Of a stretch of 64,000 bases of DNA, positions 1 through 8,954 are shown piece by piece (within the stretch, counting starts at the first letter, position 1; every line of letters starts with the position of its first letter). The notes under the pieces are model-generated. The model was not told the DNA's origin. It worked only from the letters and a program-made list of their open reading frames with translations, and ran no database searches. This DNA comes from Bradyrhizobium sp. AZCC 1610 (GTDB taxonomy: Bacteria; Pseudomonadota; Alphaproteobacteria; Rhizobiales; Xanthobacteraceae), in assembly GCF_036924515.1 (NCBI RefSeq), contig NZ_JAZHRR010000001.1:4993001-5057000 (forward strand), in the 5' to 3' direction. The position numbers were made by a program, and so were the translations under genes.

Positions 1-1
1 C

Positions 2-304
2 GCCCGGCCGGATATCGTCGTCATCGACGTCAGCTTCATTTCCCTGAAGGTGGTGCTGCCGGTGGCGTTGTCGCTCGCCGCAGCACCAATGCATCTGCTG
101 GCGCTGATCAAGCCGCAATTCGAGGCGGAGCGAAAGCACTCCAAGCGCGGCATCATCCGCAACGCGATGGTGCATCAGGAAATCTGCGACGATATCTCGG
201 CATTCGCCGCCTCGCTCGGCTGCACCGATATCCAGGTGTTTCCCTCGTCGATCAAAGGCGGCGACGGCAATATCGAATTCTTCATGGGCGCGCGCCGTGG
301 CTGA
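2..304 (+). CDS. tlyA: TlyA-family rRNA 2'-O-methyltransferase, C-terminal part
   Basis: Only the last 100 or so codons are present; the gene enters from the left edge with base 2 as first codon position. The visible part carries the SAM-methyltransferase core of TlyA/hemolysin-A proteins: DVSFISL near its start, then LIKPQFE and the closing [13 protein letters not shown]. Family members methylate ribose in 16S/23S rRNA and have an N-terminal S4 domain, which would lie outside the window. The stop overlaps the start of the next rRNA methyltransferase by 8 bp, so the two are probably translationally coupled. Confidence 0.9.
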   Translation, partial: ARPDIVVIDVSFISLKVVLPVALSLAAAPMHLLALIKPQFEAERKHSKRGIIRNAMVHQEICDDISAFAASLGCTDIQVFPSSIKGGDGNIEFFMGARRG

Positions 305-1544
305 CAGCGAGCGCCTCGTCATCGACCATGTCGGCCATCACGGCGACGGCGTCGCCATCGCAGGCGGCGGCAACATCTATGTGCCGTACACGCTGGGCGG
401 CGAAACGATAGAGGCCGCAGCCGTTCCCGGTCACCATCCCGACCGCCGGCGATTGATCAAGGTCGAGGCCGCAAGCGTCGAGCGGATCGCGCCGTTCTGT
501 CCGCATTTCGGCGTCTGCGGCGGCTGCGCGATCCAGCACTGGGACACTGAGCCCTATCGCGCCTGGAAGCGCGAGCTCGTGGTGACGACGCTGGCGCAGA
601 CGGGAATCGATTGCGACGTCGCGCCCCTCCTCGATGCCCATGGCGCGGGCCGCAGGCGCATCACCCTGCACGGGCGGATAGGAACGCACGACGTGCTCAA
701 GGTCGGCTATGCGGCGGCCGGTTCGCACGACATCATTCCGATCGACCGCTGCCCGATCCTCGACCCGCATCTGAACGGCGCGATCGAGGCGGCCTGGGCC
801 GTCGCCGAGCCGCTGATATCGATGGGTAAGCCGCTCGACATCCAGATCACCGCGACCAATAGCGGGTTAGATGTCGATGTGCGCGGCTCCGGCCCGCTGT
901 CGACCGCCTTGATCACCAGGCTGTCGCGCATCGCGGAGCAGCATCGGCTGGCGCGGCTGACGCGCCACGGCGAGCTGGTGCTGATGCGGACACAGCCCGT
1001 GATTTCGATCGGCGCCGCGCAGGTGGCGCTGCCGCCCGGCTCGTTCCTGCAGGCCACCGTGGCCGGCGAGGAAACGCTGGCCGCGCTGGTGTCGGACCAT
1101 TGCAAGCGCGCCAAACATATTGCCGACCTCTTCTGCGGCGTCGGCCCCTTCGCGCTGCGGCTTGCGGCGAAGTCGCGGGTAACCGCCCTCGACAGCGACG
1201 CCGGCGCGGTCGCGGCATTGCAGAAGGCTGCGACTTCGACGTCAGGGCTGAAGCCGGTCAAGGCGGAGGCGCGCGACCTGTTTCGCCGTCCGCTGATGCC
1301 GCAGGAGTTGCGCGACTACGACACGGTCGTGTTCGATCCCCCACGGCAAGGCGCGCAGGCGCAGGTGACGCAGCTTGCGGCGAGCAGGATTCCGACGGTG
1401 GTTGCGGTATCGTGCAACGCCACGACGTTCGCACGCGACGCGAAGATTTTGATCGACGGCGGCTACAAGATCGACGGCGTCACCCCGGTCGACCAGTTCC
1501 GCCACACGCCGCATGTGGAATTGGTGGCAAGGTTCAGGCGGTAA
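297..1544 (+). CDS. Class I SAM-dependent RNA uracil-C5 methyltransferase, RlmD/TrmA family
   Basis: A 415-residue protein starting with GTG inside the 3' end of tlyA. It is expected to methylate C5 of a uracil in rRNA (RlmD/RumA type) or tRNA. The N-terminal TRAM-like part is followed by a CX5CX2C iron-sulfur motif at residues 68-77; a further Cys at about 160 (DRCPIL) probably completes the cluster. The C-terminal half has the SAM site ([10 protein letters not shown]), the VFDPPRQGA loop and the catalytic motif [10 protein letters not shown]. The Fe-S motif argues for RlmD-like rather than TrmA; the exact target base cannot be told from sequence. Confidence 0.93.
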   Translation: MADSERLVIDHVGHHGDGVAIAGGGNIYVPYTLGGETIEAAAVPGHHPDRRRLIKVEAASVERIAPFCPHFGVCGGCAIQHWDTEPYRAWKRELVVTTLAQTGIDCDVAPLLDAHGAGRRRITLHGRIGTHDVLKVGYAAAGSHDIIPIDRCPILDPHLNGAIEAAWAVAEPLISMGKPLDIQITATNSGLDVDVRGSGPLSTALITRLSRIAEQHRLARLTRHGELVLMRTQPVISIGAAQVALPPGSFLQATVAGEETLAALVSDHCKRAKHIADLFCGVGPFALRLAAKSRVTALDSDAGAVAALQKAATSTSGLKPVKAEARDLFRRPLMPQELRDYDTVVFDPPRQGAQAQVTQLAASRIPTVVAVSCNATTFARDAKILIDGGYKIDGVTPVDQFRHTPHVELVARFRR

Positions 1545-1554
1545 GCCGACGCGC

Positions 1555-1645
1555 GTAGCCCGGATGGAGCGAAGCGAAATCCGGGGCGGTGCAAGCGGTG
1601 ACGCTTATGGGAATCCCGGATTGCGCTTCGCTTCATCCGGGCTAC
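1555..1645. repeat. Inverted pair of REP elements (family A)
   Basis: Two head-to-head copies of a unit of about 32 bp reading GTAGCCCGGATGGAGCG...ATCCGGGG, separated by about 28 bp. The same unit recurs at 3327, 3929 and 3983 around the RAYT transposase. It lies just downstream of the RNA methyltransferase and, once transcribed, would fold into a long hairpin that could protect or end the message. Confidence 0.85.
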
Positions 1646-1654
1646 GAAATATGG

Positions 1655-2515
1655 CTACCTCCCCCACCGGTCCTGCCAGATCTTCTCGCCGATCATGCAA
1701 TTGACGCGCGGCTCCCTGCCGGCGGTCGGCACGACGGGGCGGTCCGGGGTACGGCCGGCGATTTCCAATAGCAGCTTGGTGCGGATCGCTTCCTTGAACT
1801 TGTCGCGGTCCTTGATCGTCACCACGAAGGAGCCGGGGCCGCCGATGACGCAGTCCTCGTAATAGAAATCGAGATTGTCGATATCCATGGTGGAATAAGA
1901 CGGCTCCTTCACCATGATCGGCAGGCCGTTGATGATGATGCCTTTTTCGAGCGCGGCGTCGCGCGCGACCGTCACCGGCATGCCGTTGTTGTTGGGACCG
2001 TCGCCGGAAATATCGATCACGCGCCGCAAGCCGCGGTGCGGGCTCTCGTCGAACAGCGGCAAGGCGAAGTTGATCGCACCCGAGATCGAGGTGCGCGACG
2101 CCCGGCGGATCGGGGTCTTGACGATTTCGTTGGCAACGGCGTCCGCCGTCTCGGGCCCGTCGATCAGGCGCCACGGGATGATGATCTTCTGGTCGGAGGA
2201 TGCCGCCCATTCGAAATAGGTCACCGCGATCCGGCCGTTCGGGCCGCTCTTCAGCGCCTGCAAAAATTCCTTGGAGACGATCGCCTGCGCATAACCCTCC
2301 CGCTGCAGCGCGAGTTCATCCATGTCCATCGAATACGAGACGTCGACGGCGAGGACGAGTTCGACGTCGACGGTCGGGTTGGCATCCTTGTCGGCCAGTT
2401 GGCGGCCGGCGGCGTTCGGCCGGTTCGCCTGATACGGCGCGGCAAAACTCGCCACATCGCCGCCGGCGAGTACGCCCGCGACAAGCACGACCCCGATCGA
2501 GACATACCAGCGCAT
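1655..2515 (-). CDS. DUF1194 / von Willebrand factor A-like secreted protein
   Basis: A 286-residue protein with an N-terminal signal peptide (MRWYVSIGVVLVAGVLAGG...). The mature part has a VWA-type metal-ion site, DVSYSMD, followed by DISGDGPNNNG, as in DUF1194 proteins. The molecular role of the family is unknown; VWA folds usually bind protein partners through Mg2+. I chose the ATG at 2515 because it has a GGGAGG ribosome-binding site six bases upstream and starts the signal peptide cleanly; in-frame codons further upstream add a poor leader. The gene converges on the REP pair that ends the methyltransferase gene. Confidence 0.85.
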   Translation of the reverse strand: MRWYVSIGVVLVAGVLAGGDVASFAAPYQANRPNAAGRQLADKDANPTVDVELVLAVDVSYSMDMDELALQREGYAQAIVSKEFLQALKSGPNGRIAVTYFEWAASSDQKIIIPWRLIDGPETADAVANEIVKTPIRRASRTSISGAINFALPLFDESPHRGLRRVIDISGDGPNNNGMPVTVARDAALEKGIIINGLPIMVKEPSYSTMDIDNLDFYYEDCVIGGPGSFVVTIKDRDKFKEAIRTKLLLEIAGRTPDRPVVPTAGREPRVNCMIGEKIWQDRWGR

Positions 2516-3010
2516 TGCGGCCCTCCCGTCGAACGACAGTGATGGTGACATGCAAAGTGGCCGACGCAAAGCGCTGAAATCATTTGTCCTTCACATTCGG
2601 GTTAGGATCAGGCTTCGGCCACAGCCCGCGTGCCCGGCAGGTTCCACTTCGCGATTCGCCTGCCCAGCGCCGAGCTTCGCAGTTGAACGATTATGGCGCT
2701 CGGCGCGACAGATGCGATGCGGCCGCACATGAAGGGCCGAATTGGCACGATCATGGTTACGTCGCCAAAACTTCCCGCAAATGACAGCCTGCCGCCATTG
2801 ATGCGTCGACGAGCCCGGCGCGATGAAGGCCCTGAGCGAGCTGAAACTCTCGGCAAACACCCAGTTTCAGGACCGGCCCGGAGCCTGTAAACTGATCGAG
2901 ACGGCCGTCAGCCGCGGCGATCAGACCATGGCGCAGCGCCTGGCGGACTGCCGCGCCAACTGAGCGCGGCGGGCCCGCGTCATTCGCTCGCTTGCCGGAC
3001 TTGACTGGAA
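2516..3010. other. Intergenic region, about 495 bp, one possible small ORF
   Basis: This lies between the divergent DUF1194 and clpS-like genes and should hold both promoters. Apart from a 46-codon ORF at 2823-2963 I see no recognisable RNA, repeat or clear -35/-10 pair. Confidence 0.4.
2823..2963 (+). CDS. Possible 46-residue protein
   Basis: An ATG-to-TGA frame of 47 codons, MKALSELKLSANTQFQ... ending RLADCRAN. It has two Cys residues, an amphipathic composition and no signal or membrane segment. It lies 47 bp upstream of the clpS-like start in the same direction, so it could be the first gene of that transcript. I recognise no family and there is no strong ribosome-binding site. It may be non-coding. 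Confidence 0.28.
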   Translation: MKALSELKLSANTQFQDRPGACKLIETAVSRGDQTMAQRLADCRAN

Positions 3011-3316
3011 ATGGCCGATACCACCGTCACGCCAAAGACCAAGGTCAAAACCAAGACCGAGCGGCCGCGCCTGCACAAGGTGATCCTCGTCAATGACGAT
3101 TACACGCCACGCGAGTTCGTCGTCACGGTGCTGAAGGCCGAATTCCGCATGACCGAGGACCAGGCCCACAAGGTGATGATAACGGCGCACCGCCGCGGCG
3201 TCTGCGTGGTCGCCGTGTTCACCAGGGACGTCGCCGAGACCAAGGCCACCCGCGCCACCGACGCCGGCCGCGCCAAGGGCTATCCGCTGTTGTTCACGAC
3301 CGAGCCGGAGGAATAG
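3011..3316 (+). CDS. clpS: ATP-dependent Clp protease adaptor ClpS paralogue
   Basis: A 101-residue protein of the ClpS family, which delivers N-degron substrates to ClpAP. The core is HKVILVNDDYTPREFVV followed by KVMITAHRRGVCVVAVFTRDVAETKA; the NDD-TP-E segment and the H-x-G region form the N-degron pocket and ClpA contact. The N-terminus is short and Lys/Thr-rich. No clpA lies alongside, and many alphaproteobacteria have a second ClpS, so this may be the ClpS2-type paralogue. That is inference. Confidence 0.9.
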   Translation: MADTTVTPKTKVKTKTERPRLHKVILVNDDYTPREFVVTVLKAEFRMTEDQAHKVMITAHRRGVCVVAVFTRDVAETKATRATDAGRAKGYPLLFTTEPEE

Positions 3317-3326
3317 CGGAGACCGC

Positions 3327-3358
3327 GTAGCCCGGATGGAGCGCAGCGCAATCCGGGG
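3327..3358 (+). repeat. REP element, family A (RAYT 3' side)
   Basis: A single 32-bp unit (GTAGCCCGGATGGAGCGCAG...), directly abutting the stop codon of the RAYT transposase gene. It lies in the same orientation as the copy at 3929 on the other side, so the transposase is bracketed by direct REPs. Confidence 0.85.
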
Positions 3359-3895
3359 TCAGTCTTTCCGCTCACCGAAGTTGTCCGTATGGGTACTCCC
3401 GCCGCCACCCCAATCCGGAGCCAGAATGCCTGCGCGGACATAGCGATGCAGCGAGGAAAATGGCCAATCTGACGGCGATGTCGCTAACTGGTGCTTGACC
3501 GGATTGAAATGCACGTAATCAGCACAGCGCTCGAAATCCCGTTCATCCCGTATGGTGTGCTCCCAAAAGCGCTTCTGCCAAAGAGAATATTCCCCACGAT
3601 GATCGCGTGAAAGTTGAGCGCCCGTAGCGAGAACACTTCGCGTAAAACTTCCCTTGATCCGTCGCCACCTGTCTGAAAAGTCCGAGTCGCCGGGCGGCAA
3701 CGTCAGAATGGCATGTAAGTGGTCCGGGAGAATGACGATGGCATCGGTAACAAAAGGCCGTTCGTTTCGCGTTTTCCGAAATGCCGCGCGCAACAACACG
3801 ACATGATCGATCAGCGCGGACGAACCTCGGTCATCCAGTGTGACCGTGAAGAAAAACATCCCGCCGGGGACGAAATTACGCCGATAATGGACCAT
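3359..3895 (-). CDS. REP-associated tyrosine transposase (RAYT), Y1/IS200-like
   Basis: A 178-residue member of the Y1 transposase superfamily. The HUH metal motif is HLH at residues 59-61 (LPDHLHAIL), and the catalytic Tyr is Tyr127 in ADYVHFNPVKH, both intact. Basic segments near 76-110 fit binding of a REP stem. RAYTs are domesticated single-copy relatives of IS200/IS605 transposases that process the small palindromes around them. Here the gene is flanked by matching REP units at 3327-3358, 3929-3959 and 3983-4013. The start lies among REP-like sequence, which is common for these genes. It looks functional. Confidence 0.93.
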   Translation of the reverse strand: MVHYRRNFVPGGMFFFTVTLDDRGSSALIDHVVLLRAAFRKTRNERPFVTDAIVILPDHLHAILTLPPGDSDFSDRWRRIKGSFTRSVLATGAQLSRDHRGEYSLWQKRFWEHTIRDERDFERCADYVHFNPVKHQLATSPSDWPFSSLHRYVRAGILAPDWGGGGSTHTDNFGERKD

Positions 3896-3928
3896 GGTGC
3901 CCGTCTACCCCGGATTGCACTGAAACGC

Positions 3929-4013
3929 GTAGCCGGATGGAGCGCAGCGTAATCCGGGGACAGCTCGGGCCGCGGCACGAATCCCGGATTGCGCTGCGCT
4001 CCATCCGGGCTAC
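3929..4013. repeat. Inverted REP pair (BIME-like), family A
   Basis: A forward unit at 3929-3959 and an inverted unit at 3983-4013, about 23 bp apart, forming a BIME-type pair upstream of the RAYT gene. They match the units at 1555-1645 and 3327-3358 almost base for base. A further degenerate piece (CCCGGATTGCA) sits at about 3909. Confidence 0.85.
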
Positions 4014-4021
4014 GGGATTCC

Positions 4022-5207
4022 TTACGCCGCCGATTTTTCGTCGACCAGGCCGTACACGCGTGCGGCCCTGGAGAAACCGGCGACAGGAAACTCGCCGAGA
4101 TCGCTCCAGCCTCCTCGGCAGATGCCGGCAAATCCTTCCGACGCCACGACCGTGCGGCCGAGTTGGCTCGCGATCTTTTCCAGCCGCGCCGCCAGATTCA
4201 CCGCAGGTCCAATGCAGGTGAAGTCGAGCCGGTTGCCGCCGCCGATGTTGCCGTACAGGATTCGCCCGACATGCAGGGCGAGGCCGAAGCGAAAACGTTC
4301 GACCGCGTCTCCAATCGGATAATTCAGCTCCGCCACGCTGGCGCGGGATTCGTGGGCGGCCTCCAGCACGTGCGAGCAAACCTGCTGCTCGTCGCCGACA
4401 TACTCGTCGATCGGAAACACCGCGAGCAGGCCGTCGCCCATATATTTCAGCACGTCGCCTCCATGCTTCTTGATCGCGGCGACCTGGCAATCGAAATACT
4501 GGTTCAGAATGGTCCACGACGGTCTCGGCCGGCAACCGGTCTGACAACGCCGTGAAGCCGCGCAGATCGGAGAGCCAGATCGCGGCATTCATCGTCTCGG
4601 TGTGGCCGCGGCGAATTTGCCCACCCATGATCCGCTCGCCGGCGCTGTTGCCGACATAGGTATCCAGAAGGCTCGCAGCCATGCGGTTCAAACTGAGGAT
4701 CTCGACCACCCGGGCCAGTGGCTTCGCCAGGCTCCGCAGCGCTGCCAATTGTTCGTCCGTGAACCCACCGGCTTGTTTGGTGGTCCAGCTCGATGCATTC
4801 ACCGTGCCGCCGATGAAGGGCAATGGCAGCGCGAGATAATCCGTGACGCCTTCGGCGCGAAATTCGTCGACAATCGGAAAACGACTGCTCCGGAGATCAT
4901 CGGTGCGGGCCCGAACCTCCAGCCCCTGCTGGAACACAATGATCAGCGGGCTGGTGTGAAAATCCGGCGACTGCAGGATGTTGTAGTCGACCGCGCCAAC
5001 CTCGACCTCGGCGCCCGGCTTCCAGATGAAACTGCGCCCGTAAATTTCGGGATGCAGGGTTCGAACGAAGACGCCGACACGCCACAGCGGCAACCCCGCC
5101 GCGACCATCCGTTCGCAGCACTCGGCCATAAATCTCTTGGGGCTGGCCGCGGATCTCCCGCCATCCATCAGCCAGTCGGTCAACTCTCGCAGTCTTGATG
5201 CATCCAT
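4022..5207 (-). pseudogene. Class III adenylate/guanylate cyclase, frameshifted
   Basis: The N-terminal part (about 230 residues from the ATG at 5207, MDASRLRELTDWL...) is a sensor-like region, followed by a cyclase catalytic domain beginning WLSDLRGFTALSDRL. At about 4511-4513 the frame breaks: ETVVD continues as unrelated sequence, while the expected continuation ILNQYFDCQ...GGDVLKYMGDGLLAVFP, CIGPAVNLAARLE and the end KSAA are in another frame up to 4022. Removing one base of the doubled G/C there restores the domain, including the metal/purine motif GDGLLAVF. It is either a recent inactivating one-base insertion or a sequencing error. It would make cAMP or cGMP if intact. It diverges from the GMC gene. 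Confidence 0.85.
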
Positions 5208-5327
5208 CGCGCCGGTATTTGCCGCGCAACTGCAGCGCGCGTCAAGCGCGCTCGCAACGACATCCGGCGTGACCCGACGACGGAGCTGCGCTAGCTTTAC
5301 GGCGCAAAGCAAGAGGAAACGTCAAAA

Positions 5328-7022
5328 GTGTACGACATCATCATCGTCGGCGGCGGCTCAGCGGGATCGGTCATGGCCCACCGGCTCTCCGCCAGGAGCG
5401 CCAACAAGGTCCTGCTCTGCGAAGCCGGCCAGGACACGCCGCCCGGCAACGAGCCGCCCGAGATCCGCGACAGCTATTCGGGGCTGGCCTATTTCGATCC
5501 GCGCTTCCACTGGACCGAACTCAAGGTCACGACCCAAATCGTCAGCCACAACAACCCCGACGAGAGCCGCCCGCCATTGCGCAAGTATGAGCAGGCACGC
5601 GTGTTGGGTGGCGGATCCTCCATCAACGGCCAGATGGCCAACCGCGGCGCGCCGACCGATTACGCGGAGTGGGAGGCCCGCGGCGCCGCGGGCTGGAACT
5701 GGAAGGACGTGCTGCCTTTTTTCAAGAAGATCGAGCGCGACCTCGATTTCGACGGGCCGTTTCACGGCAAGGACGGCCGTATCCCCGTCCGCCGCATTCC
5801 GCAGGCGCATTGGACGCGGCACAGCCAGGCGATGGGCGAGGCCTGCAAGCTCGCCGGCTTTGCGTTCCTGCCCGACCAGAACGGCGAGTTCACAGACGGC
5901 TACTTCCCGGTGACGCACTCCAATCAGGATGAGCAACGTGTCTCGGCCGCGATGGGCTATCTCGATCGCGAAACACGCAAGCGCGCCAACCTGACCCTAT
6001 CGACCAACACGCAAGTCAAGGAGCTGCTGTTCGAGGGCACGCAATGCGTCGGCGTGAAAGCGCTGGTCGATGGCCGCGAACGGGAGTTCCGCGGTCGCGA
6101 GGTCATCCTTTCATGTGGCGCGATCCATTCGCCGGCGCATCTCTTGCGCGCCGGTATCGGACCGGTCGGGCATCTGAAGGAGATGGGCATTCCGGTCCTG
6201 ATGGGCCTGGCGGGTGTCGGCCAGGGTCTGATGGATCATCCCTCGATCGCGTTGTCGTCCTATGTCCGCCGTGGCGCGCGCATGAACGAGCACACAAGAC
6301 GCCACATACAGATGGGGCTGCGCTACTCCTCGGGGCTTCCGGGCGTACCTGCCGGCGACATGTTCGTCGCCGTCCTCAGCAAGTCGGCCTGGCATGCGGT
6401 CGGCGAGCAGATCGCCTCGCTGCTCACCTTCGTCAACAAGACCTACTCGGAGACCGGGCAGGTGAAACTCGCCTCGCGCGACCCGCTGATAGAACCGATT
6501 GTCGAGTTCAACCTGCTGTCCGACAGGCGCGACCTCGACCGCCTGATGAGCGGCTTTCGAAAGATGGCGGCGCTGCAGATGAGCGCGCCGCTCAAGGCGG
6601 TCACCGACAAGCCGTTCCCGGCGTCGTATTCCGACCGCGTGCGCAAGATCGGCGTGGTCAACACCAGGAACAGGGTCCTCACCGCCATCGCCGCTGTCCT
6701 GATGGACGGACCGGCGGCGCTGCGCCACACCATGATCGACAACTTCATCGTCGAAGGCTTTACGTTCGAGCAGGTCATGCGCGACGACGAGGCGCTCGAA
6801 GCCTTCGTGCGCAAGGCGGCGATCGGCGTGTGGCATGCCTCGTGCTCATGCCGGATGGGCCGGGCAGACGATCCGATGGCGGTCGTCGATACGCAAGGCC
6901 GGGTCAAGGGAGTGCAGGGCTTGCGCGTGATCGACGCCTCGATCTTCCCGGTGGTGCCGTGCGCCAACACCAATTTTCCGGTCCTGATGGCAGCGGAAAA
7001 GATCGCAGACGCCATGCAGTGA
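5328..7022 (+). CDS. GMC-family FAD-dependent oxidoreductase
   Basis: A 564-residue glucose-methanol-choline oxidoreductase, probably oxidising an alcohol or alkanol to the aldehyde with FAD. The N-terminal Rossmann motif is IIIVGGGSAGSVMAHRLS; the first GMC signature is ARVLGGGSSINGQMANRG, the second is SCGAIHSPAHLLRAGIG, and the catalytic His lies in GVWHASCSCRMG near the C-terminus, before DASIFPVVPCANTNFP. The GTG start follows AAGAGGA at a good distance. Choline dehydrogenase is the best-known relative but substrates vary widely, so I give no symbol. Confidence 0.92.
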   Translation: MYDIIIVGGGSAGSVMAHRLSARSANKVLLCEAGQDTPPGNEPPEIRDSYSGLAYFDPRFHWTELKVTTQIVSHNNPDESRPPLRKYEQARVLGGGSSINGQMANRGAPTDYAEWEARGAAGWNWKDVLPFFKKIERDLDFDGPFHGKDGRIPVRRIPQAHWTRHSQAMGEACKLAGFAFLPDQNGEFTDGYFPVTHSNQDEQRVSAAMGYLDRETRKRANLTLSTNTQVKELLFEGTQCVGVKALVDGREREFRGREVILSCGAIHSPAHLLRAGIGPVGHLKEMGIPVLMGLAGVGQGLMDHPSIALSSYVRRGARMNEHTRRHIQMGLRYSSGLPGVPAGDMFVAVLSKSAWHAVGEQIASLLTFVNKTYSETGQVKLASRDPLIEPIVEFNLLSDRRDLDRLMSGFRKMAALQMSAPLKAVTDKPFPASYSDRVRKIGVVNTRNRVLTAIAAVLMDGPAALRHTMIDNFIVEGFTFEQVMRDDEALEAFVRKAAIGVWHASCSCRMGRADDPMAVVDTQGRVKGVQGLRVIDASIFPVVPCANTNFPVLMAAEKIADAMQ

Positions 7023-7034
7023 GAGGCCTGGACC

Positions 7035-8123
7035 CTACCCGCCGACTTGGCCGCGATGGCGGAGAAAGTGGTCCGCGAGCACGCAGGCCATCATGGCTTC
7101 GCCCACCGGCACGGCACGGATGCCGACGCAGGGGTCGTGGCGGCCTTTGGTCATGATGTCGGTGTCGGCGCCGGCGCGATCCACCGTCTTGCGCGGGGAC
7201 AGGATCGAGGAGGTCGGCTTCACCGCAAAGCGCACCACCACCGGCTGGCCGGTCGAGATGCCGCCGAGCACGCCGCCGGCATGGTTCGACAGGAACCGCG
7301 TGCCGTTATTGCCGGTGCGCATCTCGTCGGCGTTTTCCTCGCCCGACAATTCGGCCGCGGCAAAACCTGCGCCGATCTCGACACCCTTCACCGCGTTGAT
7401 GCTCATCATCGCCGCCGCCAACTCGCCGTCGAGCTTGGCGTAGATCGGCGCGCCCCACCCCGCCGGCACGCCTTCGGCGACCACTTCGATGACCGCGCCG
7501 ATCGAGGAGCCGGCCTTGCGGATGCCATCGAGATATTGCTCGAAGAACGCGGCCTTGTCCTTGTCGGGGCAGAAGAACGGATTGCGCGCGATCTCGTCCC
7601 AGTCCCATTTGTCGCGATCGATCCTGTGCGGGCCCATCTGCACCAGCGCGCCGCGCACCTTCACGTTGGGCAGGATTTTTCGCGCGATGGCACCGGCTGC
7701 GACACGCGTAGCGGTCTCGCGCGCCGACGAGCGTCCGCCGCCGCGATAATCGCGCAGGCCGTATTTGGCCTCGTAGGTGAAGTCGGCGTGGCCGGGACGA
7801 AACTTGTCCTTGATCTCGGAATAGTCCTTGGAGCGCTGATCGGTGTTCTCGATCAATAGCGCGATCGGCGTTCCCGTCGTCACCTGCACGCCGGTCTCGG
7901 GATGGGCCATCACACCGGACAGGATCTTTACCGCGTCCGCCTCCTGGCGCTGGGTGGTGAAGCGCGACTGGCCGGGACGGCGGCGGTCGAGATCGTGCTG
8001 GATGTCCTCATTGGTCAGCGGGATCAGCGGCGGGCAGCCATCGACCACGCAGCCGATCGCAATCCCGTGGCTTTCGCCGAAGGTCGTGACCCGGAACAGA
8101 TGGCCGAAGGTGTTGTGGGACAT
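7035..8123 (-). CDS. aroC: Chorismate synthase
   Basis: A 362-residue enzyme that turns 5-enolpyruvylshikimate 3-phosphate into chorismate, the last step of the shikimate pathway, using reduced FMN. Signatures: THN-type start [20 protein letters not shown] with GCVVDGCPP, then [13 protein letters not shown] and [17 protein letters not shown]. The length is normal for the family. The ATG at 8123 is chosen because the conserved family N-terminus begins there; 61 further in-frame codons upstream run through intergenic repeat and are not coding. It is the last gene of the minus-strand fabI - phosphatase - aroC run. Confidence 0.97.
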   Translation of the reverse strand: MSHNTFGHLFRVTTFGESHGIAIGCVVDGCPPLIPLTNEDIQHDLDRRRPGQSRFTTQRQEADAVKILSGVMAHPETGVQVTTGTPIALLIENTDQRSKDYSEIKDKFRPGHADFTYEAKYGLRDYRGGGRSSARETATRVAAGAIARKILPNVKVRGALVQMGPHRIDRDKWDWDEIARNPFFCPDKDKAAFFEQYLDGIRKAGSSIGAVIEVVAEGVPAGWGAPIYAKLDGELAAAMMSINAVKGVEIGAGFAAAELSGEENADEMRTGNNGTRFLSNHAGGVLGGISTGQPVVVRFAVKPTSSILSPRKTVDRAGADTDIMTKGRHDPCVGIRAVPVGEAMMACVLADHFLRHRGQVGG

Positions 8124-8234
8124 GGTGGTTAGATACGCCTGCCGATGTAAAAAATCCGCATTTATGTTGACAGTCAACATAACGCAGTGCGTGTCGTAAC
8201 TCGCGCAGACTAAGGGGTCAAATGACCCCATTTC

Positions 8235-8320
8235 TGTCATGCCCGGGCTTGTCCCGGGCATCCACGTCTTTCGGCCGGCAAAGCAAGGCGTGGATGGCCG
8301 GGACAAGCCCGGCCATGACG
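8235..8320. repeat. Palindromic repeat, family C
   Basis: Arms of about 35 bp reading TGTCATGCCCGGGCTTGTCC... and its complement ...GGACAAGCCCGGCCATGAC, around a short loop containing CACGTCTT/AAGGCGTG. A related copy lies at 13910-14035. It occupies the gap between aroC and the phosphatase. Confidence 0.85.
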
Positions 8321-8342
8321 ACGAAAGGGGTGCGATGCGCCC

Positions 8343-8942
8343 TTAACTATACTTCCGCAAATCCCCGTCGCGGAACACGTAAACCGCGCCCTGCTCGATC
8401 AGAAGATCGGCGGCGCTGGCCGGCGTTTCGATGCCGAGTGCCACCATCAGCGCCCGCGCCGTGCCGCCATGGGCCACGGCGACGGTGTCGGTCTTCACGG
8501 AATCGTACCAGTCGCGCATGCGGTGCTGTACTTCCGCGTAGGTTTCGCCGCCTTCCGGGGCCATCGTCCACTTCGCGGTGAGCCGTTTGGCATAGAGCAC
8601 GGGATCGGCCGCCTGCATCTCGGCCAGCGTCGAGCCCTCCCAGACGCCGTAACCGATCTCGCGCAGACGATCGTCGAGCGCATATTCTTCCCGAGGAAGT
8701 TTCAGGGCGCTGCGCACCAGTTCCATCGTCGCCCGCGCCCGGCCAAGCGGACTTGCAACGAACGGCAGCGCGGCCCTGTCGCGGCCATCGCGCTCGAGAA
8801 GTTCGGCGAGGATATTGCCGGCATGGGCCGCCTGCCGGCGGCCGAGATCGTTGAGCGGAATGTCCTGCGCGCCCTGCAGCCTGCCTTCCGCGTTCCACGA
8901 CGTCTCGCCATGGCGGATGTAGTAGATCACGGGCGCTGGCAT
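8343..8942 (-). CDS. Histidine phosphatase family protein (phosphoglycerate mutase-like)
   Basis: A 199-residue branch-1 histidine phosphatase. The catalytic RHG motif is at the N-terminus, IYYIRHGETSWNAEGRLQG, and the second catalytic His is in VAVAHGGTARALM. Arg residues of the phosphate pocket (LGRRQA, SPLGRARAT) are present. Members include cofactor-dependent phosphoglycerate mutases and diverse phosphatases; this size and the divergent middle fit a phosphatase. It lies 12 bp downstream of fabI and is probably co-transcribed with it. Confidence 0.9.
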   Translation of the reverse strand: MPAPVIYYIRHGETSWNAEGRLQGAQDIPLNDLGRRQAAHAGNILAELLERDGRDRAALPFVASPLGRARATMELVRSALKLPREEYALDDRLREIGYGVWEGSTLAEMQAADPVLYAKRLTAKWTMAPEGGETYAEVQHRMRDWYDSVKTDTVAVAHGGTARALMVALGIETPASAADLLIEQGAVYVFRDGDLRKYS

Positions 8943-8954
8943 TCGACTATCAAG

